The position numbers were made by a program, and so were the translations under genes. A DNA stretch of 64,000 bases from Pteria penguin (Eukaryota; Mollusca; Bivalvia; Pterioida; Pteriidae). Below the pieces are notes generated by a model. The model did not search any database, was not told the origin of the DNA, and saw only the letters and a program-made list of their open reading frames with translations. Shown piece by piece: positions 37,801 to 48,466 of the stretch. How positions within the stretch are numbered: position 1 is the first letter of the stretch; every line of letters begins with the position of its first letter. Location: contig CM068586.1 of the NCBI GenBank assembly GCA_035048485.1, positions 45,730,287-45,794,286 of the forward strand. Reading direction: 5' to 3'.

Positions 37801-40800
37801 CTTCAAACATGAATATCCATTCCTCTTTTTACGGCTTAATTTAAACACTTTGTAATTTCAGTATATGTATTTCATTCTGTCAACTGTCTCTTACCAGGTC
37901 GAGCTTGACAAACCTCGTGAGATGAATGGTGTGCAAACTGATCTCAGTATGATTTCTATGACCGACAGTGAATGCCAGGTGGCAGCACACATCGTATCTA
38001 CAGCGTCGCAAGTTGACAGTCCAGAGCGCATGCACACACCATCCCAGACCTATATACCCGTCGTGGCGTATGCATCTACCCAAACCATAATTCCTCTAAC
38101 TGTTACTGCTAAAGGGGCTCTCCAGCATGATCAGGCTAGTCAAACGTTTGAGAGTGTTGATATTTCTGATAAATTTCAAACATATCATGGCGGGAATTTA
38201 CTTGACAAAGGGCAGGCTCAAATGCATGGCGGTCAGGATCTGTCTGATAAAGACCACAGTCAAGTAAATGGATGTGGGGATATGTCTGACCAAGGTCAAG
38301 GTCAGAAAGAGGAAGATGGGACTATTCCAAGTCCGAATAATCAAAGGAGTCATGAAAATTATAAAAGACAAGATTGGAAAGATCAAGCTATCCAGATAGG
38401 GGATGGAGAAGAGATAGGGTATTTGGGCTGTAAACTGTCGCTACATGGCCATTGTGTCACTAGAGAGAATGTCAGTGAAATAGCAAAGGTAAATATAGAA
38501 CGTAACGGCAAGAAAGCACAATCTGTGCATGTCCCCTTGGCCGAGGATGACGTCAATAAACTGGTTACTGGTGACGTCAAAGATGTGGCTGATATAAAAG
38601 AGAAAAATGAAATGAATACATCTGAGGCTGTGAAAGCTTTTGAGAAAATTACAGTAAATTCTTTAAAACAAAGTGAAGGCAGTAAGGAAAATGGGAAATG
38701 GGAAATGGTCGTTTGCAAAGAATCAGATGAAACAGGAAATGCTTCAGTTCTGAAAAGAGAATGCTTGAAGCAGTATCAATCACAGAACATGAGAAAAGAA
38801 ACAGAGGACGAAAACTATCAAGAAAACAATGAGAAGGTACCAGATGATAACACAAGAAAAACAACTGAAGATGTTACTTATACAAGCAATATCAAAATGA
38901 AACAATTATCACTTGATGCCAAACTTGACACAGGCAAGGTAGAAGAATCTGTAAATAAAGGATTTAAGGAATCTCAAAGAAATTCCTTTCAGTTAGGTTC
39001 CCCGTCACGTGAAGCAGTAAAAATGATGCACCAGGTAAAATCGGCAGTTGATGAATCAAAGGGAGGGGTTTTGTCAAGATATGGTACAAGTCCAAGTGGG
39101 CATGCTTTAAGTCTGAAACTTCCAGGGAAAAGGGTAATTCAAAGAAAGTATGCTGAAACCTCTTTTCCTTTAATCGGATACGAGGTGGCCGGAAAGACCG
39201 AGAAAAAAGTTAGCACACCTGAACAAAGCATTCGACAGAACTGCTTAAGGTAGAGTCAATATGGCAATAACAGTTTGGTACAAAGAAAAAAAATATCTTG
39301 AAAAGTTGTTTTTAGCAAAATAATTTTTCAAACAAATATTTATCAATCAAATTGCAAGAAGTTTCAGTATAATCAATGTTCAGAAGGACCCTTGTTGAGA
39401 GCACGGTACTAGCATTATGAAGAATTGCAAATAGTGCATCGTACAAGAAGGATAACTCTTACATCGTTAACATCATTATTTTTGAGATTCACATTTTATG
39501 CTGTGTGGGACTATAATTAGTATTACATCCGTAAATAATTCTCGTCAGTAAAACTTCACCTCGACATAAGTACTAAGATACATAATAATAACAATGTCAC
39601 GTGAAATTTAAGTTCTGTACAGTAATTCATTTATAGAATTACAGGTAGAATCGAGGTAACAGATATTGATGCTTGTGTGATATTTGACCACATGAATAAG
39701 CTAAAGCCGTAATTTGCCTATGTTAACACCTCATTTTATTTCGGAAATATCCGCTACAAATACATATTCCACTGACTATTTATCATCATCAGAATTTCAG
39801 ATGTATCATTTTGTCAAAGTCTACATTCACTAGTTCATAACCATTTAAACAAAACAACTACATCTCTTTATGATACTTTATGATATATAATTGATAGTGA
39901 AGTCACCAGCCCAAAGCTTGGCGGTGACAGAATGATTCAGAAGTTTGCTTCGAGTCTCACAAGGTCGTCTCCAAAGAGATCTCAACTTCCAATTTTCATC
40001 AAAAATAGAGTAACAACTGAAAATAGATACAGTCCCATAGGTATGTATAGATAACTGATACCGTCCAATAGGTATGTATATAGCCGATACGGTCCAATTA
40101 GTATTGGTATAAAGGTTATTAATGCGAAATATAAAAGTTGCTGGTGCTATTTCACTTACAAGTTACAGTTAAGTATAAATGTTTCGCGGTGGACAAATGT
40201 GAGTCCTGTGAAATCAAAGTTGAGAGCAAGTGCCTCGGAGAGATAACTTTATAAGAGTCTCCTGTTTCACTGCCCATACCGACGACGGTGATGGCCAGTT
40301 TTAAATAAATGATACCAGAATCGCTAACATCGCCCAAAACAGGGATTGAAACCATATTTGTAGGGATCGGAGATGTCGTTTACTCAGGTACATTTGTATT
40401 GAAATGCACACAAGCACTCCACTATATGTATTCGTGTATTAGTTATGTGTATAGTCGAGTATTTAATCGTGTACTCATGTTTATTTCATGACGACAGAAA
40501 CTACAGCGAGTCCCAGAGTGACGCTATTACCCATTCAGCCAACGATATATCCTGAGGGAAAGATCTCCTAGCGGATATAGTACAGCGAATTATCATGCTA
40601 AATAAAGTTCCTCTGTTCAGTTTTCTGAAGTTTAATATACATGCTTAACATTTATGAGGAATTTGGTTTTTAATGAACATGGTACCAGTTTACAAACTAC
40701 ATTCACTGTCCTGTGGTTGCGATAAATTAAGTATACCGAGACGAGGATGGGGCATTGATACTACCAAAAGCAAACGATATCATGTCATCTTGACGGTGAA

Positions 40801-43800
40801 GTAGGTACATGTGTATGAAGATTTTATCTGCCAGATCACATGATTGATTCAACCCATCATGTTTCAGCAAATAAAGTGTCATTTCCGTGAAGTGCTAAAT
40901 CGTTTTCCTGGAGGTATGATCATAATAATCCTTGATATATGATAATACTCTGTCCATTTTATACTATAAAACGTCGAGTCTTCTTTGTAGAATTTGGAAG
41001 ACAAGATGAAGATTCAGATATAAAACTCGTTCATCAAAAAGGAATACTGAAAGGTGATGATATACATTATGAAAGATTGAAAGAAAACTTTTTGAACAAA
41101 GAATATCAAACTTTTGCTTCCATTTATTTGATTATCTGGTTATGAGAACATGATATTTTATTTATGTTGTGGACATTGAATCTAGCTGGTCCTGAGTGGT
41201 AATTACAGTATGACTAAATTATCAATCAAGGAAAGATTTGTTCGCTGATTTACGTCACTCTAAGATTATGTCACTCAGGCCCTACAAGGTGAATAAATCA
41301 AATGCATTGCGCAAATATTTCGATGTGTGCAGTGGACCTACCCAGCAGGTAAGAGATCTTTAGGACCCACCCAGCAGGTAAGAGATCTTTAGGACCCACC
41401 CAGCAGGTAAGAGATCTTTAGGATCCACCCAGCAGGTAAGAGATCTTTAGGATCCACCCAGCAAGTAAGAGATCTTTATGACCCACCCAGCAGGTAAGAG
41501 ATCCCTAGGATCCACCCAGCAGATCTTTAGGATCCACCCAGCAGGTAAGAGATCATTAGGATCCACCCAGCAGGTAAGAGATCTTTAGGAACCACCCAGC
41601 AGGTAGATATCTTTAGTGCTCTAGGACCCACCAGGCAGTTAGGGATCTGTTGGACCCATCCAGCGTGTAGAGATCTGTCGGGCCCACCCAGTATCTAGAG
41701 ATTTTTAGGACTTACCCGGAAGTTAAAGCTCTATGGAACCCGCTCCAGCAGTTAGAGATCTTTAACATGTCATCCTCCCCCAAGGCACACGACCTTATAT
41801 TTACTGATATCGATGAAACCTGAACCCAGAACCTTAGGGACCCCAACCAACCACACTACTAACTGGTACTTATGGATCCTGAACCCAGAACCTTTCGGGT
41901 CCCAACTAATCACACTAATTGATATCTATGGAGCCTGAATCCAGAACCTTTCAAGCCCCAGCCAACCACATTTCTAACTGTTATCGATGGAGCCTGAACC
42001 GAGAACCTTTCAGCCCCAACAAACCACGCTACTAACTGATATCGATGGAGCCTGAACTCAGAACCTTTCAGGCACCAACCAACCACACTACTAACTGATA
42101 TCGATGGAGCCTGAACCCAGAACCTTTCAGGCCCCAACCAACCACACTACTAACTGATATCGATGGAGCCTGAACCCAGAAGCTTTCAGGCCACAACCAA
42201 CCACACTACTAACTGATATCTATGGAGCCTGAACCCAGAAGCTTTCAGCCCCAACCAACCACACTACTAACTGATATAGATGGAGTTTGAACTCTGAACC
42301 TTTCAGGCCCCAACCAACCACACTACTAACTGATATCGATGGAGCCTGAACCCAGAAGCTTTCAGGCCCCAACCAACCACATTACTAAATAATATCGATG
42401 GAGTTTAAACTCAAAACCTTTCAGGCCCCAACCAACCACACTACTAACTGATATCGATGGAGTTTAAACTCAGAACCTTTCAGGCCCCAACCAACCACAC
42501 TACTAACTGATATCGATGGAGTTTGAACTCAGAACCTTTCAGGCCCCAACCAACCACATTGCTAAATGATATCTATGGAGCCTGAACTCAGAATCTTTCA
42601 GGCCCTAACCAACCACACTATTAGCTGAGCTACACAGGCTCAATCAAAAATGTTACGTCATCCATTAAGTATCCAGATTGTCTCCTCATTCAATAATTTT
42701 GTAGTTTACCGATGGTAAACCACCTTAACTATTATTGAGGAAATCTTCCTGGAAGGTTGCCATACCCACTTACTTTCTAGAGCAAGCTTTCATTAGCATA
42801 ACACTAGTATATTAGGACAATGTTCTTAAACCGCATGCCATTATAGTAGAGTCAATGATATGTCATAGATTGTAGTAGTTTTCATAAATTTGATCTTATA
42901 AAGTAGCATTATACATCGGAATGGCAACTCCTCTGTTCCTACACAACGTTAATAAAATTCCCAGATATGTACCCATCTTTGGTCCATAATCTTATGCTTA
43001 AATTTATAGCATACATAATCAGAGTAGTGTTTTAGTATTCAACAAGCACTAAGCTGTAGTTCATTAATATCAAGCAGTCTGAGATAGATGCCGATCTTGT
43101 ATTTTCCTTCAAATACCTATTTTCATAGGAAATAAAAATTGATATACATGATATAGTCCAAAATGTCAAAGTCATAAGTTGTATACGTGGGTCCTACATA
43201 TAAGATAATAATATATAAGGACTGTGAAATGTTTCAGATATAACTTACAGATTTATATGGATACTTTAGACTGATCATACCAACATTTCAAATCAGGTCT
43301 TAGATAAGTAGATGTATTTCTGGTGGGGATGAAATGATATATCGCGATACTGAGGCCACGATACGATACACGAAATTCAAACAATACAACAACGATACAA
43401 CAAATTTTTTTATAAAAATCAGTAACAGATAATACGATAAATATGTTTCCAACAGAATAGACCATATTCCGATTTTGATGATTGCTGTCTTTTTGTCCGA
43501 GCTGATACATTTTGGCGTTGTTTTTCATAGTGACGTCATAACGCATGACATAGATTCATTATAACGTCACTATGAAAAACAACGCCAAAAGGTATTAGCT
43601 CGGACAAAAAGACAGCAATTATCAAAATCGGAATATGGTCTATTAATCATGCAAAAAAATCTAAAATAGATCTTCTTTTTTTATTCTTTTTGTATCTATT
43701 TACAACTCATTCTAGTTTAAATAATTCTTTTTTCAAAAACTGTTTTGGATACTTTATGAAACCAATGCAGTTAAATTATAAACCTGTTTTCCTGATGAAA

Positions 43801-44545
43801 AACGTGTATCGTGGTACGTATCGGTATCCAGTTATCGTGACATTACTTCGCGAGAATCGTTACATCTCTTATATTGGTGACCTCCCATAACAATGAGTTA
43901 ACATTGTATTTACTTTTTGTCTTGTTACAAGGTTAGTCGTACTTAGTAAATCATAACTATTATACAGATATGCAGGTGAATACTAGAAAAGACAAGAAGA
44001 GCGTCATATTCGGCTCTGTACAACAAAAAGCTTTGGAGGTGAGCTAAAGAAAATGCTTTTGATAGTTTGTTTTTATTTGTCCTTATTTCAGGGGTTTCAT
44101 CTATTCTTTTTTTCTCTCCTCCAGTATCAAAATGACACTAATTGGTCTTTAAACAGTATATTTCCTGAAAGACAGATAGTTGAACAGACACTTAAGCAGA
44201 CATACATGCAATTTCTATTGTTACGACTGGGAACATAAACTTTTCATTTCAAAATCATATCAAGTAATTGACGCACTATGTAATACGTATTTTACTTATT
44301 ACCGTCATTTCCGGTATCAGAACTCACTAAGACTCATAAAACAATAACCATCTCCATATATATCCTAGTTATACGATATTTTCCTACAGGACACTTCTGC
44401 AGATTCCGAGGTCAGTTTGTCAGAGCAGCTCATCATCTCTGATTCCGACGAGGAGGAAGACGATTCAAACATCACCAAACGATATAAACGTACCATACAA
44501 CAAATCATGAAGAAAGGTCAAACCAAGAAAATGAAATATGAATAA
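34601..44545 (+). CDS. CCDC73: CCDC73-like coiled-coil gene, 3' part, nine exons
   Basis: Exons 34601-34806, 35529-35588, 35919-36134, 37238-37378, 37898-39249, 39898-40040, 40991-41053, 43968-44038 and 44390-44545 join in one frame. Every phase matches and the result is about 801 codons ending in TAA. The first four exons encode about 230 residues of coiled coil. A large fifth exon encodes a hydrophilic, disordered 450-residue segment; small conserved-looking exons and an acidic then basic tail follow. The exon 1 words EAVKLNK and the TWK/SWK-type motif in exon 3 match what I recall of vertebrate CCDC73, which has the same layout (N-terminal coiled coil, long disordered tail, about 1,000 residues). 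That match is from memory and needs a search. CCDC73 is poorly characterised, so no function is claimed. Exons 5' of 34601 were not identified. Confidence 0.6.
35529..35588 (+). CDS. CCDC73: CCDC73-like exon b
   Basis: 20 codons, phase 0 to 0, between TTGTTTCAG and GAC/GTGAGC. It continues the coiled coil (ITKENERLISES). Confidence 0.65.
35919..36134 (+). CDS. CCDC73: CCDC73-like exon c
   Basis: 72 codons, phase 0 to 0. The acceptor TTAATAAG lacks a strong pyrimidine tract. The donor AAAG/GTAGGG is chosen over a later GTAAGT because only it keeps the next exon in frame. Heptads LVERHLQNSENLKQEI and the word MSWKEK are seen. Confidence 0.7.
36302..36408 (+). mobile_element. SINE family B fragment
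   Basis: TAGTGGTGAAG, GGATTCGATTCCCAGGTTAC and GCCACTGTGTTTAAGAGG match the family-B SINE at 63105-63276 read on its own strand. The 3' body is lost. It lies in an intron of the CCDC73-like gene. Confidence 0.75.
37238..37378 (+). CDS. CCDC73: CCDC73-like exon d
   Basis: 47 codons, phase 0 to 0, between TTACATAG and CTTAAG/GTAACA. Coiled coil with SLQKKISNLEEQN. Confidence 0.75.
37427..37535. repeat. (TTC)n/(ATT)n microsatellite
   Basis: CTT repeats passing into ATT repeats within an intron. Confidence 0.93.
37898..39249 (+). CDS. CCDC73: CCDC73-like exon e (large disordered segment)
   Basis: 450 codons, phase 0 to 2, from CTTACCAG to CTTAAG/GTAGAG. Rich in Lys, Glu, Ser and Asn, with no predicted fold. 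Residues about 95-150 of the exon hold four imperfect repeats of about 14 residues built around D-x-S/L-D-K/Q with nearby H/N-G-G (DISDKF, LLDKGQ, DLSDKD, DMSDQG). The frame remains open for 1.35 kb in AT-rich DNA, strong support for coding. Confidence 0.85.
39898..40040 (+). CDS. CCDC73: CCDC73-like exon f
   Basis: Phase 2 to 1. Encodes SPKLGGDRMIQKFASSL then a basic Ser/Arg segment. Acceptor TTGATAG, donor CATAG/GTATGT. Joining to exon e makes a Ser codon across the junction. Confidence 0.7.
40991..41053 (+). CDS. CCDC73: CCDC73-like exon g
   Basis: Phase 1 to 1. Acceptor TTCTTTGTAG, donor AAAG/GTGATG. Encodes EFGRQDEDSDIKLVHQKG. The frame stays open past this donor, but only this donor joins exon h in frame. 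Confidence 0.6.
41335..41770 (+). repeat. 28-bp minisatellite derived from SINE body
   Basis: Unit GACCCACCCAGCAGGTAAGA, GATCTTTA; about 15 copies, homogeneous at the left and decaying to the right. It corresponds to SINE body GACCCACCCGAAGCAGTGAG and GGATCTTTA. Confidence 0.9.
41805..42625 (-). repeat. Array of about 13-14 tRNA-head units, about 60 bp each
   Basis: Plus-strand unit: CCTGAACCCAGAACCTTTCA, GGCCCCAACCAACCACACTA, CTAACTGATATCGATGGAG. On the minus strand each unit holds a box-A-like CAGTTAGTAG and a box-B-like GGGTTCAGGCTCC. The terminal unit (to 42640) keeps a fuller D-arm, GTGTAGCTCAGCTAATAG. Confidence 0.85.
42646..43314. other. Intron sequence without features
   Basis: AT-rich intron of the CCDC73-like gene. 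Confidence 0.4.
43315..43890. mobile_element. Foldback/MITE-like element with long central hairpin
   Basis: The central arms 43457-43541 and 43560-43644 are reverse complements over about 85 bp with about four mismatches and an 18-nt loop; each arm carries TAGTGACGT near the loop. Outside them a second, weaker inverted pair occurs: GGCCACGATACGATACACG on the left and CGTGTATCGTGGTACGTATC on the right, then TATCGCGATAC against CGCGAGAATCG. This nested symmetry suggests a MITE or foldback element. Outer ends and target duplication are not resolved. Confidence 0.65.
43968..44038 (+). CDS. CCDC73: CCDC73-like exon h
   Basis: Phase 1 to 0. Acceptor CTATTATACAG, donor TTGGAG/GTGAGC. Encodes a basic stretch with RKDKKSVIFGSVQQKALE. 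Confidence 0.7.
44390..44545 (+). CDS. CCDC73: CCDC73-like terminal exon i
   Basis: 52 codons including TAA, entered in phase 0 after TTTTCCTACAG. Acidic SDSDEEEDDS is followed by a basic C-terminus with RYKRTIQQIMKKGQTKKMK, which looks like a nuclear-localisation-type tail (inference). Confidence 0.75.
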   Translation, partial: DTSADSEVSLSEQLIISDSDEEEDDSNITKRYKRTIQQIMKKGQTKKMKYE

Positions 44546-44703
44546 CCTGTTACCAGTACTGTTTGTTAAAACTCCACATATTCTGTTATCAATTAATTGT
44601 TTATGGTTGTTATTTCAGTAAATGTGTATTGTCCATTTAATATTGACTGATTGGATGACCTGTACTAGGATAAGTTTGTAAACAAAGTGGATGTAATTTC
44701 TAA

Positions 44704-45889
44704 TGCTTAGCATAGCTCAATAGGAGGTCCCAGATTCGACTCCTCCCATGTGCAATGAGACATTGAAAACGGAGGTCCCATACCATGGTAAGCGTATCAT
44801 GAAAAAGATCCCTCGCTGTTTCAGACGAGTCCATTGCAAGGTATAGATTTCTATGCAATGTATCAAATAGTTGCAGTCACCATACATGTAAACAGGAGCA
44901 ACGCCCTAGCATGGCTTAATACGCCCGTCGCTTACTTTGGACGGGATCAATGTGAACGTATGGTTTTATAACCTCCAAACATGGGTCTCTTTGGTAATAC
45001 TTTTATGGAATATTGAAATCCAAAAAGAGGGATCCAAGCCCCAAAATTCTGTAACGACGAAATGGAATTTGCTCAAAACTAAAAGGTGGCTGTCCCTTCA
45101 CTATTTAAACATTCTGTATAAGTTTCATGAAATACAACTGACGTTTACTTCAGTTATCGCGTTATATAGCATCTTATCATAGTAAAAATGAAATCAAAGT
45201 TCCATAACTCCGTAACGACAAAACAGAATTTGCTCAAAATCAAAAGGCCACTTCCTCTACCCTATTTAAGCACTCTGGATTAGTTCCATGAAAAAAGCAT
45301 ATTTACTAAAATTATTGCGTTCAATAGCATTTTACTATAGCAAAAATATTATTAAATCCATGCACAGGGGAAGAAGTTATGGCCCGAACAAGGTTTTATT
45401 CACTTTGTGTGTTGTTACCTTGACCTTTGACGTCAAGGTCATAACACACCCTTGGGTCCTAAGTAACAATTCTGTGAAATATTATTTAAATCCATGCATA
45501 GCGGAAGAAGTTATGGCCCGAACAAGGTTTTACTCACTTTGCATGTTGTGACTTCGACCTTTGACCTTTGGTCAATTGTAACAATTCTGTGAAATATTAT
45601 TGAAATCCATGCGCAGGGCAAGAGGTAATAGCCCAGACAAGGTTTTACTCACTTTGCATGTTGTGACCTTCACCTTTGACCTATGGCCTTGGGTCAAGGT
45701 CATGACACACCCTTGGGTCCTAAGTAACAATTCTGTGAAATATTATTGAAATCTATATACAGGGAAAGAAGTAATAGCCCGGACAAGCTTATGCCAGAAG
45801 GACAGTGCCATAACAGAATCCGCACCGTCTTAAGACGGGCGTATAAAAAAATCGAGTGATATAAAACAATATTCATTTAATCAATCAAT
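44704..45889 (+). mobile_element. SINE family A copy S4, split by element E4
   Basis: Left part 44704-44890 holds box B GATTCGACTCC, AAAACGGAGGTCCCATACC, AAAAGATCCCTCGCTGTTTC and CAGTCACCATACATG. Right part 45851-45889 holds the SINE end, ATCGAGTGATATAAAACAAT, and the AATCAATCAAT tail. The 960 bp between is the pearl-like element E4, inserted without losing SINE sequence. Confidence 0.85.
44891..45850 (-). mobile_element. Pearl/DINE-like element, copy E4 (two core types)
   Basis: Minus strand. 5' hairpin ATACGCCCGTCTTAAGACGG at the right end and 3' hairpin GCCATGCTAGGGCGTTGCTC at the left. The half next to the 5' end has E1-type core units (GACCTTGGGTCAAGGTCA-like; about 130-150 bp), while the half next to the 3' end has E2-type units (ACGGAGTTATGGAACTTTG, GTTTCATGAAAC). 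No clear target duplication is seen; A/T flanks fit Helitron/Helentron-style insertion. No coding capacity. Confidence 0.75.
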
Positions 45890-45949
45890 AGAAATTTTCG
45901 CCCGTGTGACAAATTCACCAGAAATTCAAAAGTTCTCTCAGTTTATTAT

Positions 45950-46105
45950 AATTACCTCCTACACTTCACACTTTCCACCACTAAACATTTGCCATCGCTA
46001 AACACTTACTACCACTTAAACACACTTGCCACCACCAAACATTTGCCATCACTGAACACCTACCACAACTTAACTTAACTTACTAAATACTTGCCACCAC
46101 TGAAC
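45950..46105 (+). repeat. Low-complexity CACTNAACACTTGCCA repeat
   Basis: Imperfect units of about 14-28 bp such as CACTAAACATTTGCCATC and ACTTGCCACCAC. Confidence 0.75.
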
Positions 46106-46849
46106 ACTTCAAACCAGGCTATACATGTATTAAATAATACTCCTGTTGGTCGCAACAATAAACAAATCAACCCATTATTATTCAATGTGCATATTTGGTT
46201 GAACCTGACATTTTATGAAGTTATCATTTTTATGAAATATTCTTGGTAATTCCATTGCATGTTTTCTCTTTTCTACATTCCATATGATCATCACTCACCA
46301 AATCACCACACTTGGAGTAAAGGAAACAAAAAACTCAAAGTATATCTTCAGGAAATTTACTTCAAAAATTATAACAAATGCTAGGGCAGTACATGTATCT
46401 AGAAACAAATCAGTTCTATGGCAAACACAACCTTTTAAAAGTTTTACATTACTGTTATAAATTAAAGTTCAACATAGAGGCTTACTGATAAATTTAATCT
46501 ACATTTAATTATGAACATAAAGGTTATCCTTGTAGCACTATGTTGATACAGATCATTCACTAATCACTATGATGATAAATGTTATCCTTGCGACACTTGG
46601 ATAATCAAGGAAATATCCATTATAAAAGTTGTCAGTTCCCTTCATGACCTACGTTTTCCATTACGCCTCAAATGATAAGGACATATGATTAAGGATGATA
46701 AATAATCTCCATATGGCTCTAGGATAAAAGTTCTCGACTTGGCCAAATATAAACTAGAAAAACCCTCTCCACTGCACTGTAGTAAATAAGGGCTCTCTTA
46801 ATCTACCTATCAGGATACTGCCTCTCCATATGTCTTGATCATGAACAGA
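46106..46849. other. Non-coding stretch
   Basis: AT-rich intergenic sequence between the CCDC73-like gene and TUBGCP5, which converge here. No feature recognised. Confidence 0.4.
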
Positions 46850-47412
46850 CTCCATAATATGACCTGAAGATAATATCTGTTCTCCACATGATACTATTAT
46901 TAAGGTCTCCTTAATATGACCTGATGACCACCTTAATATGACCTGATGACCATATCTGTTCTCTATGTGATATCACTAAGGTCTCCTTAATATGACCTGA
47001 TGACCACCTTAATATGACCTGATGACCATATCTGTTCTCCACATGATACCATTATTAAGGTCTCCTTAATATGACCTGATGACCATATCTGTTCTCCATG
47101 TGATATCATTATTAAGGTCTACTTAATATGACCTGATGACCATATCTGTTCTCCACTTGATTTCATTATTAAGGTCTCCTTAATATGACCTGATGACCAC
47201 CTTAATATGACCTGATGACCATATCTGTTCTCCATGTGATATCATTATTAAGGTCTCCTTAATATGACCTGATGACCATATCTGTTCTCCATGTGATATC
47301 ATTATTAAGGTCTCCTTAATATGACCTGATGACCATATCTGTTCTCCATGTGATATCATTATTAAGGTCTCCTTAATATGACCTGATGACCATATCTGTT
47401 CTTCTTGTGACT
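46850..47412 (+). repeat. 57-bp minisatellite with a shorter nested duplication
   Basis: Unit TATGACCTGATGACCATATC, TGTTCTCCATGTGATATCAT, TATTAAGGTCTCCTTAA. Some units carry an extra CACCTTAATATGACCTGATG segment, showing a second duplication level (46920, 47000 and 47200). Confidence 0.93.
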
Positions 47413-47532
47413 TTGTGATTAATAATGTCTACTAAATGGCTTATCAAGATAAAGACTTGTCACAATACTGATGCTCCACATGGCCACAAAGTAAGAAATA
47501 TCCACCTTGCATTATCACAAACAAGACGCTAT

Positions 47533-47794
47533 CATGATTACTGAGACAGCTCTAAGCCTTCAATATCTTTATATGATGTGTGTCCATGTGTTGAATGTCT
47601 GGACCCTCAGGCTTCCTATGATGATTACTGAGACAGCTCTAAGCCTTCAATATCTTTATATGATGTGTGTCCATGTGTTGAATGTCTGGACCCTCAGGCT
47701 TCCTATGATGATTACTGAGACAGCTCTTAGCCTTCAATATCTTTATATGATGTGTGTCCATGTGGTGAATGTCTGGACCCTCAGGCTTCCTATG
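47533..47794 (+). repeat. 87-bp tandem repeat, three copies
   Basis: Units start GATTACTGAGACAGCTCTAA and end GACCCTCAGGCTTCCTATGA. They differ by only two or three bases, so the duplication is recent. The 29-codon periodic frame is a consequence, not a gene. Confidence 0.95.
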
Positions 47795-48357
47795 ATGCAT
47801 TGTGGCTGCTACACATAGTAACAACATCTCATGAGCGTTTTACTAGATGTTCAGATGAAGTGATCAGAGCAAAGGCTAGAGATTCCACTGAAAAAAGAAA
47901 ATCACAATGTATTATCAAAGTTATAACTTTAATTTTGATTTTCCAGCATATTTATAGTTTCATCAGCACTGAATATTTTAGTTTATACATATATTTTTTT
48001 TTTTCATTTGAACAAAGATTTTGACATCCTATGCACTTATACCCAAAAATGACTTTTTCAAAATATCCTTAAATTTCCCACAAATTCAAATTACATTTTT
48101 ATTATATATATACATTTATTATATATATTAAATATAATTTGTATACATTGTTTTTATCTAAATGTCTGACATTCTTCAGTCATGATTAGACAGGTAAATA
48201 GTAAATAGGTAGATCTATTATTGATTTTTATTTTTATCTATTCACTTTTTTTTCACTGTACTGACTACCTGAGCAGTTTACTGATAAATGTGCTTCATCA
48301 TTGTCAATATAATTGTGTGCTTTACAATCTGCATAGAGTTAAGAATAGAGATATGTG

Positions 48358-48466
48358 TCACTCACAATGTGGGAAGGAACCTCTCTTGATAACATTGTTC
48401 AGGAAGGAAGACAGGAAGAAAATAAGACGAGTAAATTCTTCTTCCATATTCTGTACTGACTGTAAG
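48358..48466 (-). CDS. TUBGCP5: TUBGCP5 terminal exon
   Basis: Acceptor CTCTTTCAACAG. It contributes the last base of a split Ser codon, then LQSVQNMEEEFTR and RGSFPHCE before TGA. It is recognised from the GCP-family end (M-E-x-E/D-F, G-S-F-P-H). Confidence 0.88.

Larger units (their letters stand above)
41225..42645 (-). mobile_element. SINE family A copy expanded by two internal arrays
   Basis: On the plus strand it runs TTTACGTCACTC, GCAGTGGACCTACCCAGCAG, (array 1), GATCTTTAACATGTCATCC, AAGGCACACGACCTTAT, (array 2) and TTAGCTGAGCTACACAGG. These follow the order tail, body, tRNA-like head of an inverted family-A-type SINE (compare GCAACGGACCCACCCGAAGC and GGATCTTTAACGTGCCATGC in S3). The original about 280-bp element has grown to about 1.4 kb within an intron of the CCDC73-like gene. 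Confidence 0.65.

Noticed and set aside
47507..47818. 103-codon frame with 29-residue repeats
   Set aside because: Three copies of an 87-bp DNA duplication; neither splice context nor homology supports coding.
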